Shown here: one piece after another, positions 1-7,519 of the stretch
Layout of the letters: every line of letters begins with the position of its first letter
How positions within the stretch are numbered: position 1 is the stretch's first letter
DNA from: Bradyrhizobium sp. CIAT3101
GTDB lineage: Bacteria > Pseudomonadota > Alphaproteobacteria > Rhizobiales > Xanthobacteraceae
Assembly (NCBI RefSeq): GCF_029714945.1
Contig: NZ_CP121634.1
Span: forward strand, 5,849,001-5,913,000
Length of the DNA stretch: 64,000 nt
Reading direction: 5' to 3'
Translations under genes and position numbers: made by a program
Notes under the pieces: generated by a model
The model's database searches: none
What the model was told of the DNA's origin: nothing
The model's input: the letters and a program-made list of their open reading frames with translations, nothing else

Positions 1-529
1 CGCGTTGGGCGACCGCGATCCTGCCGACGTCCTCGCGCGTAACGCCGAAAGTCCGCATGTAGTTGCGCGCGATCAGCGCGAAGCTCGAATTGGCGCCGCC
101 CGCGCCGTAGGGGTAGACGGCATCCTGATTGAAGCGCGAAAAGTTCTCGAGCGTCAGCCTGAAGGAATCGACGTGGTTGGTGTCGCCTGCCACGCAGGCC
201 ACGATGTCGGCGTCATGGGCCTGAACCGCGCGCGCAGCCTTTCGTAAGCCGGCGATGGCGCTGGCGCCACCGAGCGGGATCGTATCCAGCCACCGGACGC
301 ACAGACCGAAATGCTGCGTCAGCCCGACGCCGCTGTCGGTGCCCATGGTGAAGCTGGAGACGCACAGACCATCGATATCGGACGCCTTGATGCCGGCCTG
401 CGCGACGAGCGCGCTGAGCGCTCGGCCGATCCACCATTGGGCGCTTTCGATGGAGTAGCGCGCATAGGGAATCGTGACGGGCGTCGCGATCACGACGCCA
501 TCATACGGTGTGCGTAAGGTATTGGTCAC
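1..529 (-). CDS. thiolase family protein (N-terminal part; gene runs off the window)
   Basis: The reading frame opens at a GTG (527-529) and continues past base 1, so about 176 residues are visible. They resemble the N-terminal half of SCP-x-type thiolases, which act in acyl-CoA metabolism: YDGVVIATPVTIPYARYS near the start, LVAQAGIKASDIDGL, then GGASAIAGLRKAARAVQA followed by DADIVACVAGDTNHVD. The position where thiolases carry the nucleophilic cysteine (GGxCG type) reads GGAS here, so classical activity is uncertain. The Ohr gene lies 25 bp upstream in the same orientation. An upstream ATG (around 540) is in another frame that stops quickly, which favours the GTG. Family call fairly sure, substrate unknown. 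Confidence 0.72.
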   Translation of the reverse strand, partial: MTNTLRTPYDGVVIATPVTIPYARYSIESAQWWIGRALSALVAQAGIKASDIDGLCVSSFTMGTDSGVGLTQHFGLCVRWLDTIPLGGASAIAGLRKAARAVQAHDADIVACVAGDTNHVDSFRLTLENFSRFNQDAVYPYGAGGANSSFALIARNYMRTFGVTREDVGRIAVAQR

Positions 530-554
530 CGACGGCCCGCCTCGTTCATTCGCC

Positions 555-983
555 TCAAACCACCGTCAATTTCACGTCAATATTGCCACGGGTTGCGTTC
601 GAATAGGGGCAGCGCTCATGCGCGCCGGCGACGACCTGTTCGGCCACCGATTTCTCGACACCGGGCAGATTGACTTTCAGCTCGACAGCCAGCGCATATC
701 CGACGGGGACCGGCCCCATCGCGACCTTCGCGGTCACGGAAGGCTCGGCAGAGGGCACCACCTTCCGCGTCCGCGCGACGAGCTTGACTGCGCCGAGAAA
801 GCACGCGGCATAGCCGGCCGCAAAGAGCTGCTCGGGATTGGTTCCTTCGCCGCCGGGGCCGCCCATCGATTTCGGCAAGGACAGCGACACCGACAGAAGA
901 CCGTCGGCGCTGGCGGCCTTGCCGTCCCGACCGCCGGTCGCCGTCACCTCGGTCTCGTACAGGATCTTTTCGGGGGTCATCAT
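555..983 (-). CDS. ohr: Organic hydroperoxide resistance protein (Ohr/OsmC family)
   Basis: 142 residues, the usual Ohr length. The family reduces organic hydroperoxides to alcohols in the cytoplasm using two cysteines and lipoylated proteins as reductant. Both catalytic cysteines are present at the expected places: Cys61 in AAGYAACFLGA and Cys125 in HERCPYSNATRGNIDV. The N-terminal LYETEVTATGGRDGKA and the glycine-rich GGPGGEGTNPEQLFAAGY stretch are typical. The start is the first of two adjacent ATGs. No OhrR regulator is adjacent; the gene sits between the thiolase-like and racemase-like genes on the same strand, 30 bp from the latter, so co-transcription is possible. Family assignment is secure. 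Confidence 0.93.
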   Translation of the reverse strand: MMTPEKILYETEVTATGGRDGKAASADGLLSVSLSLPKSMGGPGGEGTNPEQLFAAGYAACFLGAVKLVARTRKVVPSAEPSVTAKVAMGPVPVGYALAVELKVNLPGVEKSVAEQVVAGAHERCPYSNATRGNIDVKLTVV

Positions 984-1013
984 GGCTTGGTCTCCAAGAA
1001 CAATCTGGCAGGA

Positions 1014-1796
1014 CTAACGGTCGTTACGGGCGAGCAACGCGCGGAAATCCGCCCGCGCCTGGGCGCTGGCGCGCTTGAAGCTCGGCCCGCGGCTGGGCTC
1101 GGTGCCATTGAGCCGCTGGAGCTGGACCCACATCTCGGCACTCTTCAGCGCCACCGCCGCACAATTGACCACCGGCGCGTGGCCGACCTTCAGGCCATGC
1201 TCCTTCCCGATCAGGAGGCCCGGCAGCACGCCGGCCGGGATCACGACGTCCGCGCCGCGCTCGACCAGCGGAAGAGCGCACGCGACAAAATCCTCGATCA
1301 TGCGGGCTTGCGCGGCCTCGTCTCCGGCGAACGCATCGGCGAAATCCTCCGGCTTGCAGCCAAGACCGGTCACATGGACCACGCGATCACGGAGGCCGTA
1401 GCGCTCGGCCTGCTCGTAGTGCCAGACCTCGAAGACGGGATCGAGCGTTACAAGGCCGAGCCGCCGGCCGAGTTGCGAGGCCGCCAGCAACGTCGCCTCG
1501 CCGGTCCCGATCACGGGAATGTCGAGCGCCGAGCGCAGCTCGTACAGTCCGGGATCCTGGAAATGCCCCATGACAAAGGCGTCGAACCCGCCCTCCTCGG
1601 CCGCGATGCCATTATCGATCGCCTGGACGGCGCAGCGCAATTCCGCAAGCCGTCCGAACTCCCGGTCCGGCGGCGTAATGCCCTCGACATGAACCGTCGT
1701 GCCTGATGCAGCGATGTTGTTCAGGTATTCCGACAGCCGCGCCATGTAGGGCGCGTTCACGCTCGCATCAACGAAGCTCTGCCAGAAGATGCGCAT
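1014..1796 (-). CDS. Aspartate/glutamate (hydantoin) racemase-like protein lacking both catalytic cysteines
   Basis: 260 residues beginning MRIFWQSFVDASVNAPYMA. The ATG at 1794-1796 follows a GGAGAAGGA ribosome site; the open frame extends 20 codons upstream without one. The fold signature of the Asp/Glu/hydantoin racemase superfamily is visible: FDAFVMGHFQDPGLYELR, IGTGEATLLAASQLGRRLGLVT and a C-terminal GADVVIPAGVLPG. In active hydantoin racemases the first motif is CFGDPGL and the second GCAG; here these positions read HFQDPGL and PAGV, so both acid/base cysteines are missing. It may be a relative with another activity (decarboxylase, isomerase) or a binding role. It is divergent from the branched-chain-type ABC importer across a 630-bp gap. 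Confidence 0.72.
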   Translation of the reverse strand: MRIFWQSFVDASVNAPYMARLSEYLNNIAASGTTVHVEGITPPDREFGRLAELRCAVQAIDNGIAAEEGGFDAFVMGHFQDPGLYELRSALDIPVIGTGEATLLAASQLGRRLGLVTLDPVFEVWHYEQAERYGLRDRVVHVTGLGCKPEDFADAFAGDEAAQARMIEDFVACALPLVERGADVVIPAGVLPGLLIGKEHGLKVGHAPVVNCAAVALKSAEMWVQLQRLNGTEPSRGPSFKRASAQARADFRALLARNDR

Positions 1797-2426
1797 CGTC
1801 CTTCTCCTCAAGCGGTGGTCGGAGGATCGGTCGTCGGCTGCCGATGAATATTTCAACCATAAACTAATTCACCCGTCAAATGCGCGCGGCGGCGCTAGCG
1901 ACCGGCACCGTCACGGCGAGGCGAGCACGGCGTTTTCGTTCATTCGATCCGCGAAGAAGCGCCGCACACTGACGAAATTGTATGCAGCAACATTTTTTTC
2001 TGACAGCCCCGTGACACGTGTTGACGGCGCCACCGGCAATACTTTAGGCTTTAAGTAATTCCTCGCCGGTCAAGGACCGGTGGCCATGACAATGATGTTG
2101 CAGGGCACCGATTTTGAGAGACTCAATCGTGTGGACAGTCGCCGTGCTCGAACAGCCGGCAGTGGCAGCATCGCCGGCCGCGGATCGCGGCCGCGTCATT
2201 GGCCTTTCATCGCTCCAGAAAGGGCCTGCCCGCATTTGCCGATGGGCCCGTTGTTCGAGCAACAAGCACCGCCATGGCTGCTGACGCGCGGCCGAGCAAA
2301 CTCTCTATCGATCGCGCCCGGATTTCGGCGCCGCAGCAATGCTTTCAACCGGTTCGTTCGTCGCTCGGGCTCCCCGCGCGGCAGCTTCGAGGCATTCCTA
2401 TCCAGCACCAACGGAGGAGAACGCAT
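1797..2426. other. Intergenic region between divergent racemase-like gene and ABC operon
   Basis: No convincing gene in 630 bp; the open frames here are short and lack coding character. The left part (about 1845-1885) is AT-richer and could hold the promoter of the minus-strand gene. A perfect inverted repeat CCGGTC-AAG-GACCGG lies at 2066-2080. A TTGACG hexamer occurs at 2021-2026, but I cannot pair it with a clear -10. The ribosome site ACGGAGGAGA of the binding-protein gene is at 2411-2420. Confidence 0.5.
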
Positions 2427-3575
2427 ATGCGCAAGACTCTGAGCCTATTTGCACTTGTCGCCGGACTCTTCGCCGCTCCGGCTGCACAGGCCGATATCAC
2501 CATCGGCTTCGTCACCTCGCTCAGCGGCAACGGATCGTCGATCGGAATCCCCTATGGGCGCGGCATCAATGCGGCCTATGAGTACAAGAAGACCATCAAT
2601 GGCGAAACCATTCGCCTGATCCAGCTCGACGACGGCTCCGACCCGTCGGCAGCGACCCGCAACGCGCGCAAGCTGGTGGAAGAGGAGAAGGTGGACCTCC
2701 TGATCGGCACCGCGACGGCACCGTCGACCATCGCCATGGCGGCGGTGGCGAGCGAGCTGAAGGTGCCGATGATCGCGGTCTCGCCGATCGGCAAGCTGCC
2801 GGAAACGCCCGAGCAGTGGGTGGTGTCGGTGCCGCAGCCGGCATCCCTGCTCGTCAAGATCGTCGCCGATCGCATGAAGCGCGATGGCATGAAGAATATC
2901 GGCTATATCGGCTTCTCCGACGCATGGGGCGACCTCGTCTATAACGGCGCCAAGGCAGCCGAAGCCGCCGGCGACATCAAGATCCAGAGCAACGAGCGAT
3001 ATGCCCGCACCGATACCTCGGTCACCGCGCAGATCCTGAAGGTGCTTGCCGCGCGGCCGGATGCCGTGCTGGACGGCGGCTCGGGGACGCAAGGCGCCCT
3101 GCCTCTGCTTAGCCTCGCCGACCGCGGCTTCAAGGGCAACACCTACGGCACAGTGGCGCTGGTCAATCCGGACTTCGTCAATGTCGGCGGCAAGGCGGCC
3201 GACGGCATTCAGGTCTCCGCCGGTCCCGTCATCGTCGCCGAGCAGCTGCCCGACGAGCACTTCGCCAAGAAGATCGCGCTGGATTTCCGCAGCGTCTACC
3301 AGAAGACCCACAACATTCCGACCACCGACGGCTTCTCCGCCTACTCCTTCGACGCCTGGCTGATTTTCGCCAACGCAGCCGAGCGCGCGCTCAAGACCGC
3401 GAAGCCCGGAACGGCGGAATTCCGCACCGCGCTGCGGGATGCGATCCTCAGCACCAAGGAGCTGCCGGGCGTCCATGCCATCTATAACTTCAAGCCGGGT
3501 TCCGTGACCGGCGTCGACGAGCGCTCGCTCGTCGTCGTGCGCCTGACCGGCGGCGCCTGGAAGTACGCGCCGTAG
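2427..3575 (+). CDS. Branched-chain amino acid-type ABC transporter substrate-binding protein
   Basis: 382 residues. The ATG at 2427 is preceded by GGAGGAG and opens a Sec signal peptide (about residues 1-22, ending PAAQA), so the product is periplasmic. The mature part is a type I periplasmic binding fold of the Leu/Ile/Val-binding family: ITIGFVTSLSGNGSSIGIPYGRG, LIQLDDGSDPSAATRNARKL, LIGTATAPSTIAMAAVASEL and YIGFSDAWGDLVYNGA. The frame is open for 76 codons upstream without other support. It leads an operon with two permease genes and two ATPase domains, so it feeds that importer. The ligand is not readable; this family takes amino acids, aromatic acids and amides. Family sure, substrate unknown. 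Confidence 0.93.
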   Translation: MRKTLSLFALVAGLFAAPAAQADITIGFVTSLSGNGSSIGIPYGRGINAAYEYKKTINGETIRLIQLDDGSDPSAATRNARKLVEEEKVDLLIGTATAPSTIAMAAVASELKVPMIAVSPIGKLPETPEQWVVSVPQPASLLVKIVADRMKRDGMKNIGYIGFSDAWGDLVYNGAKAAEAAGDIKIQSNERYARTDTSVTAQILKVLAARPDAVLDGGSGTQGALPLLSLADRGFKGNTYGTVALVNPDFVNVGGKAADGIQVSAGPVIVAEQLPDEHFAKKIALDFRSVYQKTHNIPTTDGFSAYSFDAWLIFANAAERALKTAKPGTAEFRTALRDAILSTKELPGVHAIYNFKPGSVTGVDERSLVVVRLTGGAWKYAP

Positions 3576-3616
3576 TCGGACGGCGGCAGGCAGCCAGAAG
3601 GAGCAACGGCGTCTCA

Positions 3617-4660
3617 ATGACGAGCGACATCGCAGCCATCCTTGGGATCGACGGGATCGCCACCGGCGCAGTCTACGCGCTGGTGGCAATCGGGACCGTC
3701 CTCATCTTCACGGTGACACGGGTCATCTTCATTCCCTTTGGCGACATCGCCGCATTCACGGCCCTGACGCTGGCGGCCCTCGATGCGAAGCGCTTTCCCG
3801 GAACCGGCGCACTCGTCGTCATCCTGGCCGGCCTCGCGACCCTGATCGAGATCATCTCGCTGCTGCGCTCCGGCGAGCTTCGCCTGCTGCCGCGCGCCCT
3901 CCTTTTTTATCTCGTACTTCCGCTCGCCGTCGTCGGCCTCGCCTGGCTGACGATGCGCGCCGAGCCGCCGCTTGCCGTCAGGCTCGTGCTTGCGCTGATG
4001 CTGATCACGCCGATCGCGCCGCTTCTGGACCGGATCGTCTTCCGCCCCATCGCGGACGGAACGGTGCTGTTGCTGCTGACGGTCTCCGTGGCGCTGCATT
4101 TCGCACTGGTGGGCCTCGGCCTGCTCTTCTTCGGCCCCGAAGGCGTCAGAACCGAACCGCTGACATCGTTCTCGACCGAGTTCGCCGGTGTGCTGGTCTC
4201 GGGCCAGACCATGCTGATCGTGATTGCAGCCCTCGTCTTCTCTGGCCTGCTCTATCTCTTCTTCGACTTTACGCTGGTCGGAAAATCGCTGCGCGCCACG
4301 GCCGTGAACCGGACCGGCTCCCGCCTGATGGGGATACGGCCCGCCCGTGCCGGCACGATCGCCTATCTGCTGGGATCGCTGATGGCCGGCGTATCCGGAA
4401 TCCTGATCGCGCCGGTCAACACGGTGTTCTACGATTCCGGCTTTCTGATCGGCCTCAAGGCCTTCGTCGGCGCCATCGTCGGCGGCATGACCAGCTATCC
4501 TGGCGCCGCGATCGGCGCCGTCGGCGTCGGCATCCTCGAGAGCTTCGCATCCTTCGAGAGCAGCGCGCTGAAGGACGTGATCGTGTTCTCGTTGCTGATC
4601 CCGATCCTGATCTGGCGATCCCTCGCCTCGCTGCATTCCGAGGAGGAGATCGAGGAATGA
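3617..4660 (+). CDS. Branched-chain amino acid-type ABC transporter permease (LivH family)
   Basis: 347 residues, highly hydrophobic, 8 or more membrane segments. It opens with GIATGAVYALVAIGTVLIFTVTRVI, the first helix typical of LivH-type permeases, and ends with the coupling-loop region GIRPARAGTIAYLLGSLMAGVSGI and FVGAIVGGMTSYPGAAIGA. It is longer than the usual 290-300 residues because of an additional hydrophobic stretch around residues 70-140. The ATG at 3617 follows GAAGGAGCAACGG. The next gene overlaps it by four bases (ATGA), a sign of translational coupling. It forms the inner-membrane channel with the LivM part of the next protein. Confidence 0.92.
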   Translation: MTSDIAAILGIDGIATGAVYALVAIGTVLIFTVTRVIFIPFGDIAAFTALTLAALDAKRFPGTGALVVILAGLATLIEIISLLRSGELRLLPRALLFYLVLPLAVVGLAWLTMRAEPPLAVRLVLALMLITPIAPLLDRIVFRPIADGTVLLLLTVSVALHFALVGLGLLFFGPEGVRTEPLTSFSTEFAGVLVSGQTMLIVIAALVFSGLLYLFFDFTLVGKSLRATAVNRTGSRLMGIRPARAGTIAYLLGSLMAGVSGILIAPVNTVFYDSGFLIGLKAFVGAIVGGMTSYPGAAIGAVGVGILESFASFESSALKDVIVFSLLIPILIWRSLASLHSEEEIEE

Positions 4661-6426
4661 CGCGCCTTCACGTTCAGCTTGCAGCCGTGGCGGCGGTGGT
4701 GTGCCTCGCGCTCGCCCCTCTCGTGCTGAGCCCGTTCAGCATCACGTTGATGAACTATATCGGCATCTACTCGCTGGTCGCCATCGGCCTTGCGCTGCTC
4801 ACCGGCGTCGGCGGCATCGTGTCGTTCGGACAGGCGGCGTTCGTGGGCGTCGCGGCCTATGCGACCGCCTGGGTCTCCGCATTGAACGGATACTCTCCGT
4901 GGCTCGGCCTCCTGTTCGGCGTGGCGCTGACCTGCTGCGTCGCAGCCATCCTCGGCGTCGTCACCTTGCGGCTCCAGGGGCACTTCCTGTCGCTCTCGAC
5001 CGTCGCCTGGGGTCTCGCCATCGGCTTCCTGTTCGGCAATGTCGAGGGGCTCGGCCGCTTCAACGGCATCTCGTCGATTCCGCCGATCAGCATCGGATCG
5101 CTCTCGCTGGTGTCGAGCGCGCAGATCTACTTCCTGATCTGGGGCATCGTCGCGGCCGTCCTCCTGCTCGGATACAATCTGCTGGACTCCAGGCTCGGTC
5201 GCGCCATGCGCGCGCTGCGCGGCGGCAATACGCTGGTCGAGAGCCTCGGCATCAACGCCTTCCGGATCAAGCTCGTGACCTTCGTGATCGCGGCCTTTCT
5301 GGCTTCGCTCTCCGGCTGGCTCTACGCCCATATGAGCCGCTTCATCAGCCCGGGCCCGTTCGATGCCGGCATGGGCATCGAATATCTGATGATGTCGATG
5401 GTCGGCGGCGCCGGTAGCCTGCTCGGCGGCGTCGTGGGTGCCGCCGTCGTCACCCTGCTCAAGAACAGCGTGCAGGACTATCTGCCGCTGATCGCCAAGG
5501 GCGCCTCCGGCCAGCTCGAGATCGTCGCCTTCTCCGCATTGTTCATCCTGTTCCTGCAATGGGCGCGGCAGGGCATCGTGCCGTTCGTCGCGCGCTATCT
5601 GCCGAAGATCAAACGCGAGCGGCCGCAGCCTGCGCCGCCGCTGCCGCGTCGTCCCCAACCGACGCCGGGCGAGCTGCTTCTGAAAGTCGACGGCGCCGAG
5701 CGCCGGTTCGGCGGGCTGGTCGCGGTCAACAATGTCAGCTTCGAGGTCCGGTCCGGCGAGATCCTTGCCGTCATCGGCCCGAACGGCGCCGGCAAGAGCA
5801 CGATGTTCAACTGCCTGACCGGCGCGCTCAGGGTCAACAAGGGCGAGATCGTCTTTGCGGGACGTCCCATTACGCATGATGCGCAATCCCGCATCGCCAA
5901 GGCGGGTGTCGCGCGGACCTTCCAGCACGTGAAGCTGCGGCCGCGCATGAGCCTTCTGGAAAACGTGATGCTCGGCACCTACGCCCGCACCGGCACGGGC
6001 CTGTTCGCCGGCGCCTTCCGTCTCAACCAGCGTGAGGAGGCCAGCGCGCGGCACGAGGCCCTGACGCAGCTCGAGCGCGTCGGCCTCGGTGAAAAGCCGT
6101 TCGAGCTCGCAGGCAATCTGCCGCTCGGCAACCAGCGTATCCTGGAGATCGCCCGTGCGCTGGCCGCCGACCCGGCGCTGCTGGTGCTGGACGAGCCGGC
6201 AGCAGGCCTGCGCCGCCAGGAGAAGCTGCGGCTTGCGGAGCTGCTTCGCTCGCTGCGGGCGGACCATCTGACCATCCTGATCGTCGAGCACGACATGGAG
6301 TTCGTGATGTCGCTGGTCGACCGCATCGTGGTGCTCGATTTCGGCTCAAAACTCTGCGAAGGCGCGCCAGCGGCGATCCGCAGCGACGAACGGGTTCAAG
6401 AGGCCTATCTCGGAGGCGTCGCGTGA
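4657..6426 (+). CDS. Fused branched-chain amino acid-type ABC permease/ATPase (LivM-LivG)
   Basis: 589 residues joining two normally separate subunits. Residues about 1-320 are a LivM-type permease (LLTGVGGIVSFGQAAFVGVAAY; LRLQGHFLSLSTVAWGLA; SMVGGAGSLLGGVVGAAVV). A proline/arginine-rich linker (about 310-335) leads to a LivG-type ATPase with Walker A GPNGAGKST (about residues 374-382), Q-loop ARTFQHVKL, a signature reading LPLGNQ, Walker B LLVLDEPAAGL and switch His in IVEHDMEFV. The fusion is continuous without frameshift signs. It overlaps the preceding permease by four bases and the following ATPase gene by four. With that second ATPase it completes the importer at the inner membrane. Confidence 0.93.
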   Translation: MTRLHVQLAAVAAVVCLALAPLVLSPFSITLMNYIGIYSLVAIGLALLTGVGGIVSFGQAAFVGVAAYATAWVSALNGYSPWLGLLFGVALTCCVAAILGVVTLRLQGHFLSLSTVAWGLAIGFLFGNVEGLGRFNGISSIPPISIGSLSLVSSAQIYFLIWGIVAAVLLLGYNLLDSRLGRAMRALRGGNTLVESLGINAFRIKLVTFVIAAFLASLSGWLYAHMSRFISPGPFDAGMGIEYLMMSMVGGAGSLLGGVVGAAVVTLLKNSVQDYLPLIAKGASGQLEIVAFSALFILFLQWARQGIVPFVARYLPKIKRERPQPAPPLPRRPQPTPGELLLKVDGAERRFGGLVAVNNVSFEVRSGEILAVIGPNGAGKSTMFNCLTGALRVNKGEIVFAGRPITHDAQSRIAKAGVARTFQHVKLRPRMSLLENVMLGTYARTGTGLFAGAFRLNQREEASARHEALTQLERVGLGEKPFELAGNLPLGNQRILEIARALAADPALLVLDEPAAGLRRQEKLRLAELLRSLRADHLTILIVEHDMEFVMSLVDRIVVLDFGSKLCEGAPAAIRSDERVQEAYLGGVA

Positions 6427-7136
6427 GCGGGATGTTTTCCATGACGGACGTGACCGTCTGCTACGACAACGTCGAAGCGGTCCGCAACGTCTCGCTGTCG
6501 ATCGAAGAAGGCCAGATCGTCACCGTCATCGGCCCGAACGGTGCCGGCAAGACCACGCTGCTGATGGCGGCCATCGGGCTGCTCGCATCGCGCGGCCGCA
6601 TGGTCTTCCAGGGCGGCGACATCGGAAAAATGTCCGTCGAGGATCGCGTCGAGCGCCGGCTGTGTCTGGTCCCGGAAAAGCGCGAGCTGTTCTCCGACAT
6701 GTCGGTCGCCGACAATCTTCTGCTCGGCTCCTACAGCCTGCGCGATCGCTCGGGCGTCCAGAGGACGCTCGGCGAGGTCTACGATCGCTTTCCCCGTCTG
6801 AAGGAGCGGCAACGCCAGGCCGCGGGCACCCTCTCCGGCGGCGAGCGCCAGATGCTCGCACTCGGGCGCGCGCTGATGGCGAAACCGAAGCTGCTGATGC
6901 TGGACGAACCGAGCCTCGGCCTCGCGCCGCTGATCGTGCGCGAGATCTTTCGCACCATCGCATCGCTGCGCGATCTCGGCGTGTCGATCCTGCTGGTCGA
7001 GCAGAACGCCCGCGCCGCGCTGGAGACGGCCGATTACGGCTACGTGCTCGAGACCGGCGAGATCGTGCAGTCCGGCCCCGCCAAGGATCTCATCCACGAT
7101 CCCAAGCTGATCACGGCCTATCTCGGCGGACACTGA
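6423..7136 (+). CDS. Branched-chain amino acid-type ABC transporter ATP-binding protein (LivF family)
   Basis: 237 residues, the usual LivF length. It shows Walker A GPNGAGKTT, a Q-loop region in LVPEKRELFSDMSV, signature LSGGERQMLALGRALM, Walker B LLMLDEPSLGL and the switch region LLVEQNARAAL. The start is a GTG at 6423 within GTGA, overlapping the stop of the fused permease/ATPase, so the last three genes look translationally coupled. An internal ATG (6432) is a possible alternative. It is the second ATPase of the importer encoded from 2427. A GC-rich stem-loop follows the stop codon. Confidence 0.93.
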   Translation: MSGMFSMTDVTVCYDNVEAVRNVSLSIEEGQIVTVIGPNGAGKTTLLMAAIGLLASRGRMVFQGGDIGKMSVEDRVERRLCLVPEKRELFSDMSVADNLLLGSYSLRDRSGVQRTLGEVYDRFPRLKERQRQAAGTLSGGERQMLALGRALMAKPKLLMLDEPSLGLAPLIVREIFRTIASLRDLGVSILLVEQNARAALETADYGYVLETGEIVQSGPAKDLIHDPKLITAYLGGH

Positions 7137-7147
7137 CATCGGGCTCA

Positions 7148-7166
7148 GGCCGCGGCTTTCGCGGCC
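7148..7166 (+). terminator. Stem-loop after the ABC operon
   Basis: Perfect 7-bp inverted repeat GGCCGCG with a five-base loop, 11 bp after the last gene of the importer operon. No T-run follows, so this is only a candidate terminator or 3'-end stabiliser. Confidence 0.35.
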
Positions 7167-7435
7167 CGGCCCCAAGACTATCGAAAACAACCCCATGCAC
7201 AGTAGCCGGTGACAGCGACATCAATGGTTTAGTCGCAGGAACTGCTGATTTTGCGAAATCCGCTTGATCCGTCGGGCAAAACAGTGGCATGATGCCATCA
7301 TCGCCGCTCGTCGGGGGTGTGCGGACGGCGGTCCGGCAGTACAGAAGGCCAGGTCTGGACAGCAAATTTGGCCAGCTGAGTCCGTGCGCAGAAGCGCTCC
7401 ATACGGGCAGCCAGCGATACAGTCGTGCTCTACCA

Positions 7436-7449
7436 TTGATCCACGTCAA
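7436..7449 (+). promoter_or_regulatory. FixK2/FNR-type binding site candidate (TTGATCCACGTCAA)
   Basis: TTGA-TCCACG-TCAA fits the TTGA-N6-TCAA pattern bound by FNR/FixK-type regulators. It ends 70 bp before the ATG of the membrane acyltransferase. If it sits at -41.5 as in class II promoters, transcription would start near 7484. Binding is inference. Confidence 0.45.
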
Positions 7450-7519
7450 GGTCATGCCCGCGCAGGACGTAGTCTGTGGCGGCCAAAACGCGCCGTTCTG
7501 AGGATGGGAGCAGCAAATC

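Larger units (their letters stand above)
7137..7519. other. Intergenic region upstream of the acyltransferase
   Basis: 383 bp. It contains the stem-loop at 7148-7166 and the FixK/FNR-like box at 7436-7449. The stretch 7240-7320 (GATTTTGCGAAATCCG followed by TCCGTCGGGCAAAAC) resembles, from memory, a widespread Bradyrhizobium intergenic repeat; there is no second copy in this window. No convincing gene. Confidence 0.4.

Noticed and set aside
474..1706. 410-codon plus-strand frame over the Ohr and racemase-like genes
   Set aside because: It overlaps two well-supported minus-strand genes and shows no family features.
4495..6291. 598-codon open frame antisense to the fused LivM-LivG gene
   Set aside because: It is the mirror of strongly coding sense DNA in a GC-rich genome; its protein is a Gln/Asp/Arg/His-rich mixture with no motif, while the sense strand has complete ABC transporter motifs.
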